From: Ficedula albicollis | Taxonomy: Eukaryota > Chordata > Aves > Passeriformes > Muscicapidae | Assembly: GCF_000247815.1 (NCBI RefSeq) | Contig: NC_021684.1 | Span: forward strand, 10,673,430 to 10,737,429 | DNA: 64,000 nucleotides | Direction: 5' to 3' | In this document: in pieces, positions 24,143-35,500 of the stretch | Layout of the letters: every line of letters starts with the position of its first letter | Position numbering within the stretch: the first letter of the stretch is position 1 | The notes under the pieces: model-generated | Database searches by the model: none | What the model saw: only the letters and a program-made list of their open reading frames with translations | Told to the model about the DNA's origin: nothing | Program-made: the position numbers and the translations under genes

Positions 24143-25006
24143 CCTGGAACTCTGTGCCCTCTGACCTCCCCCCCTGCGATGTGGCACTCACTGGGGTAGG
24201 AGCAGAAGGGTCTTTCCTCTTGAGTTCTAGGCAGGGTTGTGTTGCAGCCAGGGCCTCAAAGAGCTATTGAGTAATTTGAATAATAAATAAAAACGTAGCC
24301 TTCAACTACACTTTTATTAACTTGATGACATATTTTAATATCAAATTGCTTTGATACTCTTGACTCAGAAGACTTGGAAGTGTCAAGATGCAGGGGAAAA
24401 GCCAATTGCTTAGATGCTTTGCCGAGTGTGAAACTGCTCAAGATCTAGTTTGTGTGTATTTCACCTTTAATGGACCTGACATTTTATGAATCAGCACTGA
24501 TGGGAAATGTGAAGGTTGTCTTTCAGGAACACCTTACTCCTCATCTTTGCCTGCCAAGATGTCACCTCCTTGCTCTCTGCTCTCTTAGGCTGCCATGCTT
24601 TTCTCCAGCCTCTTTAACTTTCCCTACTCAAAAGATTAACCCTACAGTCTCACGTTGGAGAACTTACTCCAGCTGCAGAGAAACAGCAGTACAAGACAGA
24701 TAAGAAAGTAATTGTACCCTGAGGAAGCACGAGGAGTGTCTGCCTTGTATACACTTGCTTTACAAAACAGCAGCTACTTATGCAGAGCAAGTGGCCTTTT
24801 AAAATCAAGACAGGGTACATGGAAAAGCCGTCATGGCAGATGCCTCATTAGACCTCTATCATGGCTACCTGGAGCACTTTCTGTCCTATCCTTATTTCAG
24901 TTTTCCACTCTGGGACGTGGTGTGTCTCACTGCTTGCCTGCACTGTGTTGTGGCCATAATCCTGGGTCAGGGCAGGCATATTGTGAAAATACAACGTGAG
25001 AATCCT
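24143..25006. other. non-coding 5' flank of the GGAAG array
   Basis: Unique sequence. No exon is recognised. The edge into the array is abrupt after GAATCCT. Confidence 0.4.
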
Positions 25007-25749
25007 GAAGGGAAGGGAAGGGAAGGGAAGGGAAGGGAAGGGAAGGGAAGGGAAGGGAAGGGAAGGGAAGGGAAGGGAAGGGAAGGGAAGGGAAGGGAAG
25101 GGAAGGGAAGGGAAGGGAAGGGAAGGGAAGGGAAGGGAAGGGAAGGGAAGGGAAGGGAAGGGAAGGGAAGGGAAGGGAAGGGAAGGGAAGGGAAGGGAAG
25201 GGAAGGGAAGGGAAGGGAAGGGAAGGGAAGGGAAGGGAAGGGAAGGGAAGGGAAGGGAAGGGAAGGGAAGGGAAGGGAAGGGAAGGGAAGGGAAGGGAAG
25301 GGAAGGGAAGGGAAGGGAAGGGAAGGGAAGGGAAGGGAAGGGAAGGGAAGGGAAGGGAAGGGAAGGGAAGGGAAGGGAAGGGAAGGGAAGGGAAGGGAAG
25401 GGAAGGGAAGGGAAGGGAAGGGAAGGGAAGGGAAGGGAAGGGAAGGGAAGGGAAGGGAAGGGAAGGGAAGGGAAGGGAAGGGAAGGGAAGGGAAGGGAAG
25501 GGAAGGGAAGGGAAGGGAAGGGAAGGGAAGGGAAGGGAAGGGAAGGGAAGGGAAGGGAAGGGAAGGGAAGGGAAGGGAAGGGAAGGGAAGGGAAGGGAAG
25601 GGAAGGGAAGGGAAGGGAAGGGAAGGGAAGGGAAGGGAAGGGAAGGGAAGGGAAGGGAAGGGAAGGGAAGGGAAGGGAAGGGAAGGGAAGGGAAGGGAAG
25701 GGAAGGGAAGGGAAGGGAAGGGAAGGGAAGGGAAGGGAAGGGAAGGGAA
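25007..25749. repeat. (GGAAG)n pentanucleotide microsatellite, about 149 units
   Basis: Row after row reads as uninterrupted GGAAG, about 743 bp, with no variant unit that I can see. The plus strand is pure purine, so the tract is a polypurine/polypyrimidine mirror repeat able in principle to form triplex DNA, and its repeated GGG runs can form G-quadruplexes. The motif class (AAGGG) is the one expanded in human RFC1-linked CANVAS. It contains a GGAA core, the ETS-factor core, every 5 bp. GGAAG has no stop codon in any frame on either strand, which explains the 250-320-codon open frames here. They are not genes. Exact copy number may be an assembly estimate. Confidence 0.98.
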
Positions 25750-28700
25750 AGCTGGGGTGAAGCATCTTTGCATGAGGAATTGGTGCCAGATCCAAGGTGG
25801 GATTTAGACCTGATCTAGGCTTTTTTCCCCCAAGTGCTGCTCAGAAGAATCACATGCTTTGTTTTTGTTTCCAAGAGTCTTAATATGGAAGCCTTCAAAC
25901 TAAGTATTACAAAAAGCAGCTTTTTAGACACTCTGGAGATCAGAAGTGCCCAGGCAGCAGCTTGTGTTGGTATCCTTTCACCTTGCTCTGAAAGGACCAT
26001 GATAATGCAGAGAATGATTGTGGATATGCAGAAAAAAAGATCTGATGATGGCATGGAAGAAAATCCATCAAAGTTTATTAACCACAGAGAGCCATTTTTT
26101 CAGGTGGGCAATACCTGACCTGAGGTCTAGGGGAACAGGTAGCGTACCCAGAACAGCAGACTCGATATCCTCACCCTTTCTGTGCCCTTTCCTTTCTGCT
26201 TCCAGCAGCAGGGCAGCAGGCTGGATGGATGCTTGGCTTTGTTCACTGCAAAGCTTTCTTCTTTGAACCTCAAAGGTAAAAATAGCCAGAGATCTCTGAC
26301 TTGGTTCACACAAGTGTCTTTGAGATGGGAAAAGCTTTCAATTGCTTCCAGCCCGGGGCCAGAGCAGTGCCAGTGACCATGAAGTAGAAGGCTCCACATC
26401 CCATATTAACCAGTCACTGCAGTCGTGTTCTCTCTTCCTTGCCTCGACTTTGGGTTTTTTAGCCTCTAATGAAGCACAAGTATCCGGAAGGAAGGCATGC
26501 CAGGGGTGACAGGGAAATGTCCTTCTGATCTCTCCTCTTGAAGGAAGATTTGGAACATTTTAATAAAGTGAATTAAGAACTTGGACACAAAAAGTAACCT
26601 GTTTCTCGGTGACTGGTCCTTTAATCTTCTCCCTGAGCAGCTGATAAAGGCTTTCCTTAAAGAAACCTCCGGAACACAAAAGGGAAAATAAAAGAATGGT
26701 AGAATAGACTGAGAAGTGCAAGATGTTTAAAGGCACCCCAAAAAATGAAGCTGCTTGGGTGTTAATTGTGTTCTCTTTTCTCAGAGCCTGTTTCTCTCTT
26801 TCGTTTCTGATTTTGGATCAATGCTAGAGGCTGCAAAGCTAAACCAAGGAAGGAAAAAGCCTTTGATTAGACAATCTGAGTGGTAAAAAAGGTATTGAAC
26901 AGAAAGTGCAGTCAATGAGCTACTCAATACAACAATTAGAAGGTGAAACTTTTTCTTTCCCTTTCGTAGCAAGAAACACCTCTGCTCTGCTGGAAGGAGG
27001 TGGGTGGGAGGAATTCTCCCCATTTTGGTTCCCAATCGTCTCCTGGACCTATTCCATTTCATGGAAATATATGACCTATAAAACTGGCCCATTTTCATAT
27101 CACCCAAAGCAGTCTATAAAACTATCTGGCATTTAAAGGGACTCTCAGGGTGTTTACAGTAACAAGATTACTGTTGCAATAAATTAATAAAGATATGTAG
27201 GAAACATGTTGCCTCTACAAGCATTCCTAGAATACTTCTAATTATAGAATATTTTCAACATTTCTGGCTACATAAATGGTTACACAGCTGAGCTTTGTCC
27301 ATACAGGGAACTGCCCTGCTCCATGGGAATTATGTGTGAATAAAATCTGAGAAAGTTGAGCGGATTCATCTGACACACTATACAGTAATTCATGGATTTT
27401 TTTCCTAATTTTCCAATCATTTTCCTCATGATTTGAATTACTACTATGAAACTGGATATCTTAAAGAATAGTATCCTTCCCCCCAGCATTTTGGAGCATG
27501 GGAACATCTCAGGGTGCTGCAGTTATTATCCTATTATTGCATGTATTATCCTGAATTCCCACAAGCAAGTCCCTGGGAGCAGTGGCACTTGGAAGAAGGT
27601 CCAGTTAAGAACCATGTGGGTCTTTGCAGAATCACAGCTTTCACCATGGCTGTGGCATTCAGAGCACTGTCAGTCTCTTGAGCTCCATTTTGGGCTGAAT
27701 TTGGTTCAAGAACATGGTGTCTCCTTCAGCCTGGATGGCACCTACCCCAACCCCAGGCAGAGCCTGAGCTGCCTTTGCTGTGGTTGTGCCAGGGACAAAG
27801 GGTGTCATCAGAGGCTCTCTCAGAACATGAGCAGAGCAGAAGGAATCTGTGACTCAACTCTTCCACCCACCAGGCAGCCTCAGATATCAAAGCCACATGA
27901 GTCCCAGGGGAGCCTTATTTATTCCTGATGCTTCAGTTTGAGCTTGTCTTTGAAGCCTAGATCTCACAGCTGAAGAGGAGCTGAAGAGCTTCTGCCTCTC
28001 TCTCCCTCACAGTTTCAGGCACATTTATAGCCATTTTTAGCCACAGACCATACCAGCCAAACAAAAGTTGGGTTCACATCACAGCAGCATACAGTGCTGT
28101 AAGATTGAATCTCTCATTTTTGCCCCTCACATCTGAGAGGCTGCAGCCATTCCCTCCAGTCCCTGAGACAGTTTTGCTATCTGGTTTTCCCTCCAAGCAT
28201 CTACTGCCCACAAACAGCTGGGGCAGCAAGGGTTAACCTCCAATTCCCTCACTCCTGACCACACAAAAGTTACAAATCCTCTACGCTGCTGCTGCTCTTG
28301 ATCTGCAGTGTAAAGGGAGAAAAAACCCAACCCAAACAAACCAGAGATTAAAAACCAGGTAGGTTTTATAGATCAGCTGCAAAAGGAAAAGCAGAGAGAT
28401 AGAGCAGAGGGGCTGGGAGGGAGCAGCCCTCAGCTGGCACTACACAGGCTTTGCTGTTCACCTCTCTTACTACATCCTTTACTGTCCTATTAACATGGCT
28501 AAGCCCTAGCATCACCCAGCAGCATCCTTACACCCCACAGAGCCCTGTGCCTCCTTCCTGGGAAGTGCCAGATCTTCCTCTGCCCCCCATATACTACCTC
28601 CTGTCCCACTGAGAGCTTTATAGGGCAACTACCAGCCCCACTGCCAAACAACACTTCCTCACACATGTCCTTCGGTGCTCTCTTTACAACCACAGATTCA

Positions 28701-28969
28701 CAAAATACTCATTTTTCTTAAGCCTTTGCCTCCTTTCTACTGACCCTGTCCCTCCCCATCTGCTAATATCCTGCGTCTCCCCATCTTGCTTTCTATGCAC
28801 TGTTGCTCCCCAAATTGTCTTTTTCTTTGGGTCTTATTTTTTATGATTAGCAAAAAAAAAAATAGAATGAGTCCAGGAGCTTTGTGATTTTTGTTTTCAA
28901 GCACACATTTTGTTTTGATAAACTGCATTGTTTTGTCTATAGAAAAGTATTAACTGCTTACATCTATTT
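25750..28969. other. long non-coding stretch, nothing specific seen
   Basis: No exon, RNA gene or transposon recognised. The segment 27040-27480 is AT-rich. Frames up to 160 codons (27446-27928) lack domains and are probably chance. Confidence 0.4.
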
Positions 28970-29250
28970 TCTCAAAGACCACACATGAATATTAAAAGGG
29001 ATTTATTCCTACAATGGCTTCGGGCAGCTGAGTAATCCATTATAGGCTGTCATATCACACTGTGGTAATGTGAAAAGCTGGGAGTCCCTCCAATAATATT
29101 TATTAGCAATACAGGCACATTTTCACATTATGTTTTTTCCCCCCCTTCCCGTGATACGTTCACGTATAAAAATGTTCATTAATTTCTTTAAGCTGTTGCT
29201 TGATTTTAATTATGATGGTGATAATGATGATTTAAAACAGTAAGTGAATT
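28970..29250. promoter_or_regulatory. candidate conserved non-coding element
   Basis: AT-rich block with ordered homeodomain/POU-like words: GTAATCCATTATAGG, CCAATAATATTTATTAGCAATAC, CACATTATG, GTTCATTAATTTC and TTTTAATTATGATGG. Two nearby ACGT-containing words sit in GTGATACGTTCACGTATAAAAATG, which also contains a TATAAAAA motif. No coding frame. Constraint is suspected from texture alone. Confidence 0.3.
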
Positions 29251-32200
29251 TCACACAGGTGATACTGACCTGCTTTATTGCATTTATTTTACTAGGTACC
29301 AGAAGGCTCAATTTAAGGCTCACAGGCCCCCTGGATGGTTCATTTGGCCAGAATTTCCCTCTCTCCCCAGGGCCTCCTGTGGCTCTGCAATGGAGAAGTC
29401 CACAGGAGTGGGACCACAGTGTTGGACCCACATCTGCTTTGGGCAGAGGGAAAGGGGGATATGAGGGTGTGGGAAGGCTTTTCTCCTTCCCCCAACACCA
29501 CCAAACTGTGCAACAGCAATGGGTGAGAGCAGGATCCTCACACGAGCTCTAACCTCACCTTCTGCCTCCTATCCTCACATGAGAGCTGCTCTGCAGTCAT
29601 TTGATTTGCCTTTCTCTGGACTTCTTCCACAGGAGATTTCAACCTTTCTCCTACCTCTCCCATCTGAGTCTGAGTTTTCCTTGCTGTAATGCTTTGGTGG
29701 CAGCTCCTGGTTTTCAGCTATGAGCCAGAGATGGAGCTCAGCAGTTGTGTCTGCACCCACCAGCACTGAGACACTGCAGAAACTCTGTTGTGTTATTGCA
29801 GGCTGATCCCCCAGGAAGGTGCTAAGCCATGAGGATAGGCTCCCTGAACTACTTTTCATTTCCCTGTGGGGCCAGCCAAGAGTCCAGCGAGCACAGCCAC
29901 TGCAGTGACACGGGCTCTGTCTCCACTGGGACCCAAGCCAAGACTGGCTCCTTATTTCACTGAGGCTGAGCTGCTGCCAGAGGCTAATGAATGGTGGTCA
30001 GCAGTGAACTGACCTTCCTCTGAACTCATGATCCCAAGGTGAACAGCTCCATTTATCCAGAGCCCACTGCTGCCAATCAGCTTTTCTACATTCACCTTCA
30101 ATTGGATCTGATGAGGAGGGCAATCTGTGAGTGGTTTTGCTGATCTTGGATGGATGCAGCACATGGAGAAAATAGGTGCCTCCATCTCTTGCTCCTTCTG
30201 TTTGTACACACAACCCAAGCAGAGCATGACCTGCTGGCAAACACATCCTGGAGATGGAGTATATGAGATGTCCACATCATCCTATATGACAGTCTGCTGT
30301 TACACTGGATTAGGTATCAAGAGCTTGGAAGCACCCTTTTTTTTTTGTGGGGAAAAAAGGTTTTCTCCAGAAAATTCTATCTTGGTTGAACTGTGCTGTG
30401 AGGCTGAGACAGCAGGGTAATCCACAACAGCTTTGATGAGTGAGGAACAGTAATGGGGTTGTGTAAAATGTTCATCGGTCCCCACGAGTCACACATGGCT
30501 TTGCAACACCTTAGAGTCATTTTTACTGGGCATGTGTGTGGAGAGTGGCTCAAGAATGGGTGGGGTGGGAGTGGAGAGGCTTAGGAGCATCACTGTTGGC
30601 TCTGTCTTGCCCTTACTCCAACATTTTCCTACAGTTCACCACTGTGCCTCCTGTCCCCTGAGCTGTCACTGCCTGTTATGTGAATAAAAACTGCTTTGAG
30701 ATTTTGCCAGAGGACGTCAGCTTGTGTTTGCTCATGGCCACACATGGGACCAACATCTGCAGGTGGAGCTGGCCTTGTGTGTGGATGCAGATGGTCCGTG
30801 GTGTGAGTGGGAGGATGGGAGTGTGCACTAAAACCACAGGGCTCACCTCCATGGCCCCTTTGCAATTCATTCTGCAGCCAGAGCTCCCTGGCCTACACTT
30901 GTGACATAATGATTGTCTCCACAGCAACCAATTATGATGATATAAATAAACCCTCTATGATACTATTGCACTGCATAGAGGAGAGATGGAAAGTGGTGAA
31001 CAACAGGTTGAGGCTGGGGGAAAGAAAGAGTTGTGTAGGTAGTAAAAGATAACTCCAGCTGGCCATTAAGGTACTTATAACCCTAAATTATGTGTAAAAA
31101 CATGATATTTTCAAGATCCTTGTTTCTTACTAGCAATAAATAAGAAGAGTTCCCATTTAGTCTCCAATTAGTTCTCTTGAGGTGCTAATGACCCAAAAAG
31201 CAGTGCTCAGACTTGGACATCAAACCCAGGTTTCTCTTTTCTTGATGGGCTAACAGCAAAATCTGCCCAAAGCTGGTGGACAAGACATCTGTTCTCCTGC
31301 CTTTTGTGAAAATTTGTTTATAAGAATGCCCTGGCTTTGGATGAGTGTCTTTGGCTCAATAGTGAAGTTTGGTCACCTTACACAGACTGAGTGGTTTGGA
31401 AAGGAGTTGTCTTTGTTCCTCAGTTTATCTTTGAACATTTATACAATGCTCTGTGGTTGGAAGGGGGTGCTGCAATGGGGCCTTTCTGTGGGCATTCATG
31501 GAGTCCCTGAAAGTGTCCTCAGGGGATGAAGAAGAGAAGTGGAAACTTTCCTTGGGTCCTCATTCTTCCATGTGAAGTGAAATTCTGCATCCCCTGTGTC
31601 CCTGATCTCAGCATCCTCTGTTTGCTCATCTCACTGGTCTCCAGCCCCTGCCCAGTGAATCTTCTTCACCTGGTTTGCTGGTGGTGGCTGCCAACCTGCT
31701 TGTCTCTGCATCCCTGCCTGCCACTGAGTGGCTGCTGGAATCTCTCTGGAATCAATGTGCAACACCACATCTCTCCTCCTTGGATGGCTGCAGAGGATTT
31801 CAGTCTCTTGTCCTATGTGTAAAACCTGGCACAGATGTTTTTTTTGCTCCACTTTCTCCCCCAGTTCAATGGTGCTCATTGTACTTCCCACAGCTCCCAG
31901 ACTGGGCTGCAAGTTGTGTTTTCCCTTCCTGTGATAATGATGCAATCCCACCATGAGCTGGCCACACCAGTTCAGTTGTTTGCTCAGCTCTAGTTGTTTT
32001 GATCTCAGCAGTGGGGGTCCTTTTCCCTGATACCTCAAGAACATTTTGAAACCTGAGATCAGGGACCCTCACTCTGCTGTGGGTGCCAGCCTGGGCACAT
32101 TATATCTCACAAGGGCAGTAGCCAAGTGAGAGAGCTCTTCCCCCAGCCAGCTGCACAGGACTCATTAGCCAGCAGCTATTTAGGCAGTGGCACTGCAGCA

Positions 32201-32484
32201 ACTCTCAGTCGGAAAAAGCTGATTTGTGGCAGATCCCTCTTCACACTGAGACTGCACTGATCAGGAATATAAATACTGCTAATCCTCTGCGTTAATACCA
32301 GCAGCTTTGATCATCTTTCCCCATTATCACTCCCTTGCTGTTAATAAAAGTGATAACCATGGGGGAGAAGGGAAGGGGGACTGGACTAATCACTTTGCAG
32401 TTAGCAGTGCTGTAAGTAAACTGAAAGGTCTGGAGACCAGGGAGTGAGGGGACCCCAGAGAGGTGGTGTTAAATAAACACTTTT
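29251..32484. other. long non-coding stretch, nothing specific seen
   Basis: No exon or RNA gene recognised. A T9 run lies near 30338. GACATCAAACCCAGG near 31216-31230 is faintly MIR-like but too short to call. Confidence 0.4.
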
Positions 32485-32595
32485 GTTCATGCAGGGTGAA
32501 AAAATGAGACACCCAAGGCAACTTGCCCACAGTGACTGGGCTCCTGGACTACAAGGAGGAGCCCAGGATTAAATTTCTAGCAGGAGCTTGCTACC
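32485..32595 (-). repeat. MIR/L3-type relic
   Basis: The plus strand shows GGTGAAAAAATGAGACACCCAAGG, then CAACTTGCCCACAGTGACT, then GAGCCCAGGATTAAATTTC. This is the MIR/L2/L3 series 'gaaaatgagg.. acttgcccaaggtcac.. gagccaggattcgaac' in the same order, so the element lies in reverse orientation. It is strongly decayed, and subfamily cannot be set by eye. Confidence 0.6.
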
Positions 32596-35500
32596 AGGGC
32601 ATGTTTCTCTTCCGTCAGAAGCAGTTGGCTGTGCGGCTTCCAAGTCTGAGTTGGTGGGAAAGAGGCAGGGAGGGCACTATGTTTCCAAAGAGTAAAGTAA
32701 GTACTTATGGGTTTCTGCTCCTTCCATCTCCTTCAGGTTCACACATGCTCTGAGCTCTCTTGTTCTATTGTGTCTAGCTCTTCTATTGGAGTCTCAACTA
32801 CAAAAGTCATGCCCAAGCTTTGGAGAGACGTTTTTTGGGAGAGGAATGGAGGCAATGCATTTCCCTATGTGGATCCCTACTAATAGCTCAGGCAGACTGG
32901 GCAAAACAGATAGTGATTGATAGTATTTGCTTATGATGGCTCCTGATGGCATTTTGAAGAAGAATGGGGAGGATAACTAATTTGCTCACCAGAATCTTAG
33001 CTTTTGAACAAGATAATTGAGTCTCTTGCCTTCATATTGAAAAGATAAATGTGCCTTGAGAATGGCCAATTGTGTCTGATTGTGTCTGCAGAGAGCCTGA
33101 GAATAACGAAAAGCAGGTGCATCACTTGCACATTAGTTACCAACTTCCCTGATAGGCACTTAAGTGGCCCCATTATTAACCAGCCACTGCAGGGCTGGAA
33201 GGGCAGGGACATCTCTGATACAGAAGTGCAACGGATCTATAGGAAATGGCACCTCATTCAGGTTTTGAGTGCCCCACTTAGAGCTGGATATTGAGAAGAA
33301 CCTGGGAGAGTGCCAGCAGCCTTTAGTTTTGGACTGACTGTGGTTGATAGCAAGGCTGAGAGAAGAAGAGAAGAGTGAATCAGGACAGTCCCTATGAGCC
33401 CAACACCTCCTCCACATTCCTCACCCACTGGCCTCTTGTCTACTTGGAGGGAAAGGTGGCTTCATTTGGTGTCACCTTTTCTGCCACTAATTTTCCTTGT
33501 GCATCTTCTGGCCTTTACTCCTGCAGAAATACTGAGCAAACAGCTGCCTTTGCAGAGTCTGTTCTCTTCTTGTTTTGCCTTAGCTTGCCCCAGTCCCCAC
33601 CCTTCCCACTGGATTGCTGAAGAGTGGGATTGGGCAGGTGCAGCCCTTGTGCTTTGCCTCGACGCCTCTCAGGCTAAGGTTCACCAGCAGCAACACAGCT
33701 CTCCTGGCCTGAGCAGAGCTCTGCTCCAGCCCTGCAGAATGAAGCTGTGAAAGAACAACAGCCTGCAGTTTGAGGAAGTTGTGCCCACATCCATCTATCA
33801 GTGCAAGCCTCCAAGGCTGGATCAAAGCACCAGATGGAGCCTGCCCAGTGCTCCCATTCCTGACTTGCTCAGCCCCATCCACCCAGAGCCCTCCCCACTG
33901 TATTATTTTCATGCTCTCCTTTTTCTAGTGGCAGCAAGCCCAGAGCTTTCAGAGGAAAGGGCAAATGGGCTGGGACTCATTTTAACAGCAAAAGGGAACT
34001 TGCAAGAGATTCACAAACTTCTGGATGGGGCCAGAAGGTCTCTTTTTCTGCAGCAGCTGGTTGGAGATAGCAAGATTCGCCTGAACCTTTGATAATTAAA
34101 TTCTCAGCTGCCGAAGAGCTGGCTGCCTGGCTGCCAGATAAATGCTGTTTCCCTTGAATTAGTGTGGAGCCAAAGTGACATCCAATGGCTGGTTAGGCTC
34201 ATCAAACTGGCTGTTCTCTACAGCTATCCCAGGGGATGGAGCCCAGGCGGCCATTTGCCAATGGAAAAAGGTAACTACTAATTCCAGGCACGTATCATCC
34301 TGCTGAATTTATCACATCTGCAGTTCAGGTACTTTTAGACTTCCTGATGTCATAATACTCCTTTATACAAGAGCTTTCAGGGAAAGCTCCCAAATATGCA
34401 TTAGACAGAGATGTAATAAGACAGGTCCTGTATATTAAAGAGCTACTGCCAGCTCAAATTTAGTCTCAAATTTAGGGTTGAAATGAATGAACTATTATAA
34501 AGCCTGACACCATCAGAAACATCCTTGTACTACTTATTTTTTGGACAGAAGTTGGAAGAAAAATTGTGGGGGTGCTATTTCTTTAGGGGAAAGCAAGTGC
34601 CACCTGCAGGGCCTGCAGACAGGGCTGTAAAGTGACAATCGAAGAGCCAACCACTGATAAACATGAGCCTAGTACTGAGCCTCATCCCCCACGCTGAGAG
34701 AAATAGAAAATGCAAACAAAGAGGTAGAAAGAGTGGAGAGCAAATTGGTTTTCAAAAGCTCTTCCTGTTTCAGTCATCTCAGGTACTGCTGGATGCAGAG
34801 TCCCAGAAGCGTGGCACTGGTTTTTAAGCGGACGAGATCCCTATGCTCCTGCTGCCTGTGTCAGGACAGAGAATTATTATTGCAAGGTCACTGATGCACT
34901 TTGTTATATGCTGGGCAGGGTCCTTGCTTGCTAAGAAAGGGCAGTTTTAAGTCAGATAGACCAGGCTAAAGAGCTGTGCAAAAGCTGACACGGAGAAACA
35001 GATCTGGACACAGCGGTGCAGAGGTTGTTATCCCCACAGGGTGGTGGGAGGGGAACAGAGCTTTGTCTGCCCTTTTTAGGAGGTACCTTGAATGCATCTC
35101 CTTGCTGGGTCTTGATGCTGTGAATCCTGAGAGGCCTCTGACACCAGCAAAGCCTGGTGGATGGGTGGGAAGGGCAGCAAGGAGTGGGGGAGCTGAGCTG
35201 TGTGTGCCACAGCCCCTGCAGTGACCCCAGGGAGCAAGGGGAGGGCTCCATGCTTGGCATTAAGTGACGGAGGAGGCAGGGTGGGCTGGCAGGAGATGGC
35301 TCCTCTCTGCTGTTACTGAACATCTACTCACCAGGACTAAATTATCTGCTTTAAACAGTAAATATCAATAAATCACCTGGAAGTGTGCCCACCTCAAGCC
35401 TGATGGATGTGTGCTGGTGAGGGCTATGCTCAGGGCCACTTGCACTGGCAGCTCAGTCCCCCCTGCCACACACACAGAACATGAAGGACATATGAACAGA

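Noticed and set aside
24833..25807. 250-324-codon frames on both strands (GREGK-type and PFPSL-type repeats)
   Set aside because: They are translations of the (GGAAG)n array. The unit contains no stop codon in any frame on either strand, so the frames are automatic.
30337..30362. T-run/G-run block as a retrotransposon tail
   Set aside because: It is a short homopolymer with no element body or target-site duplication on either side.
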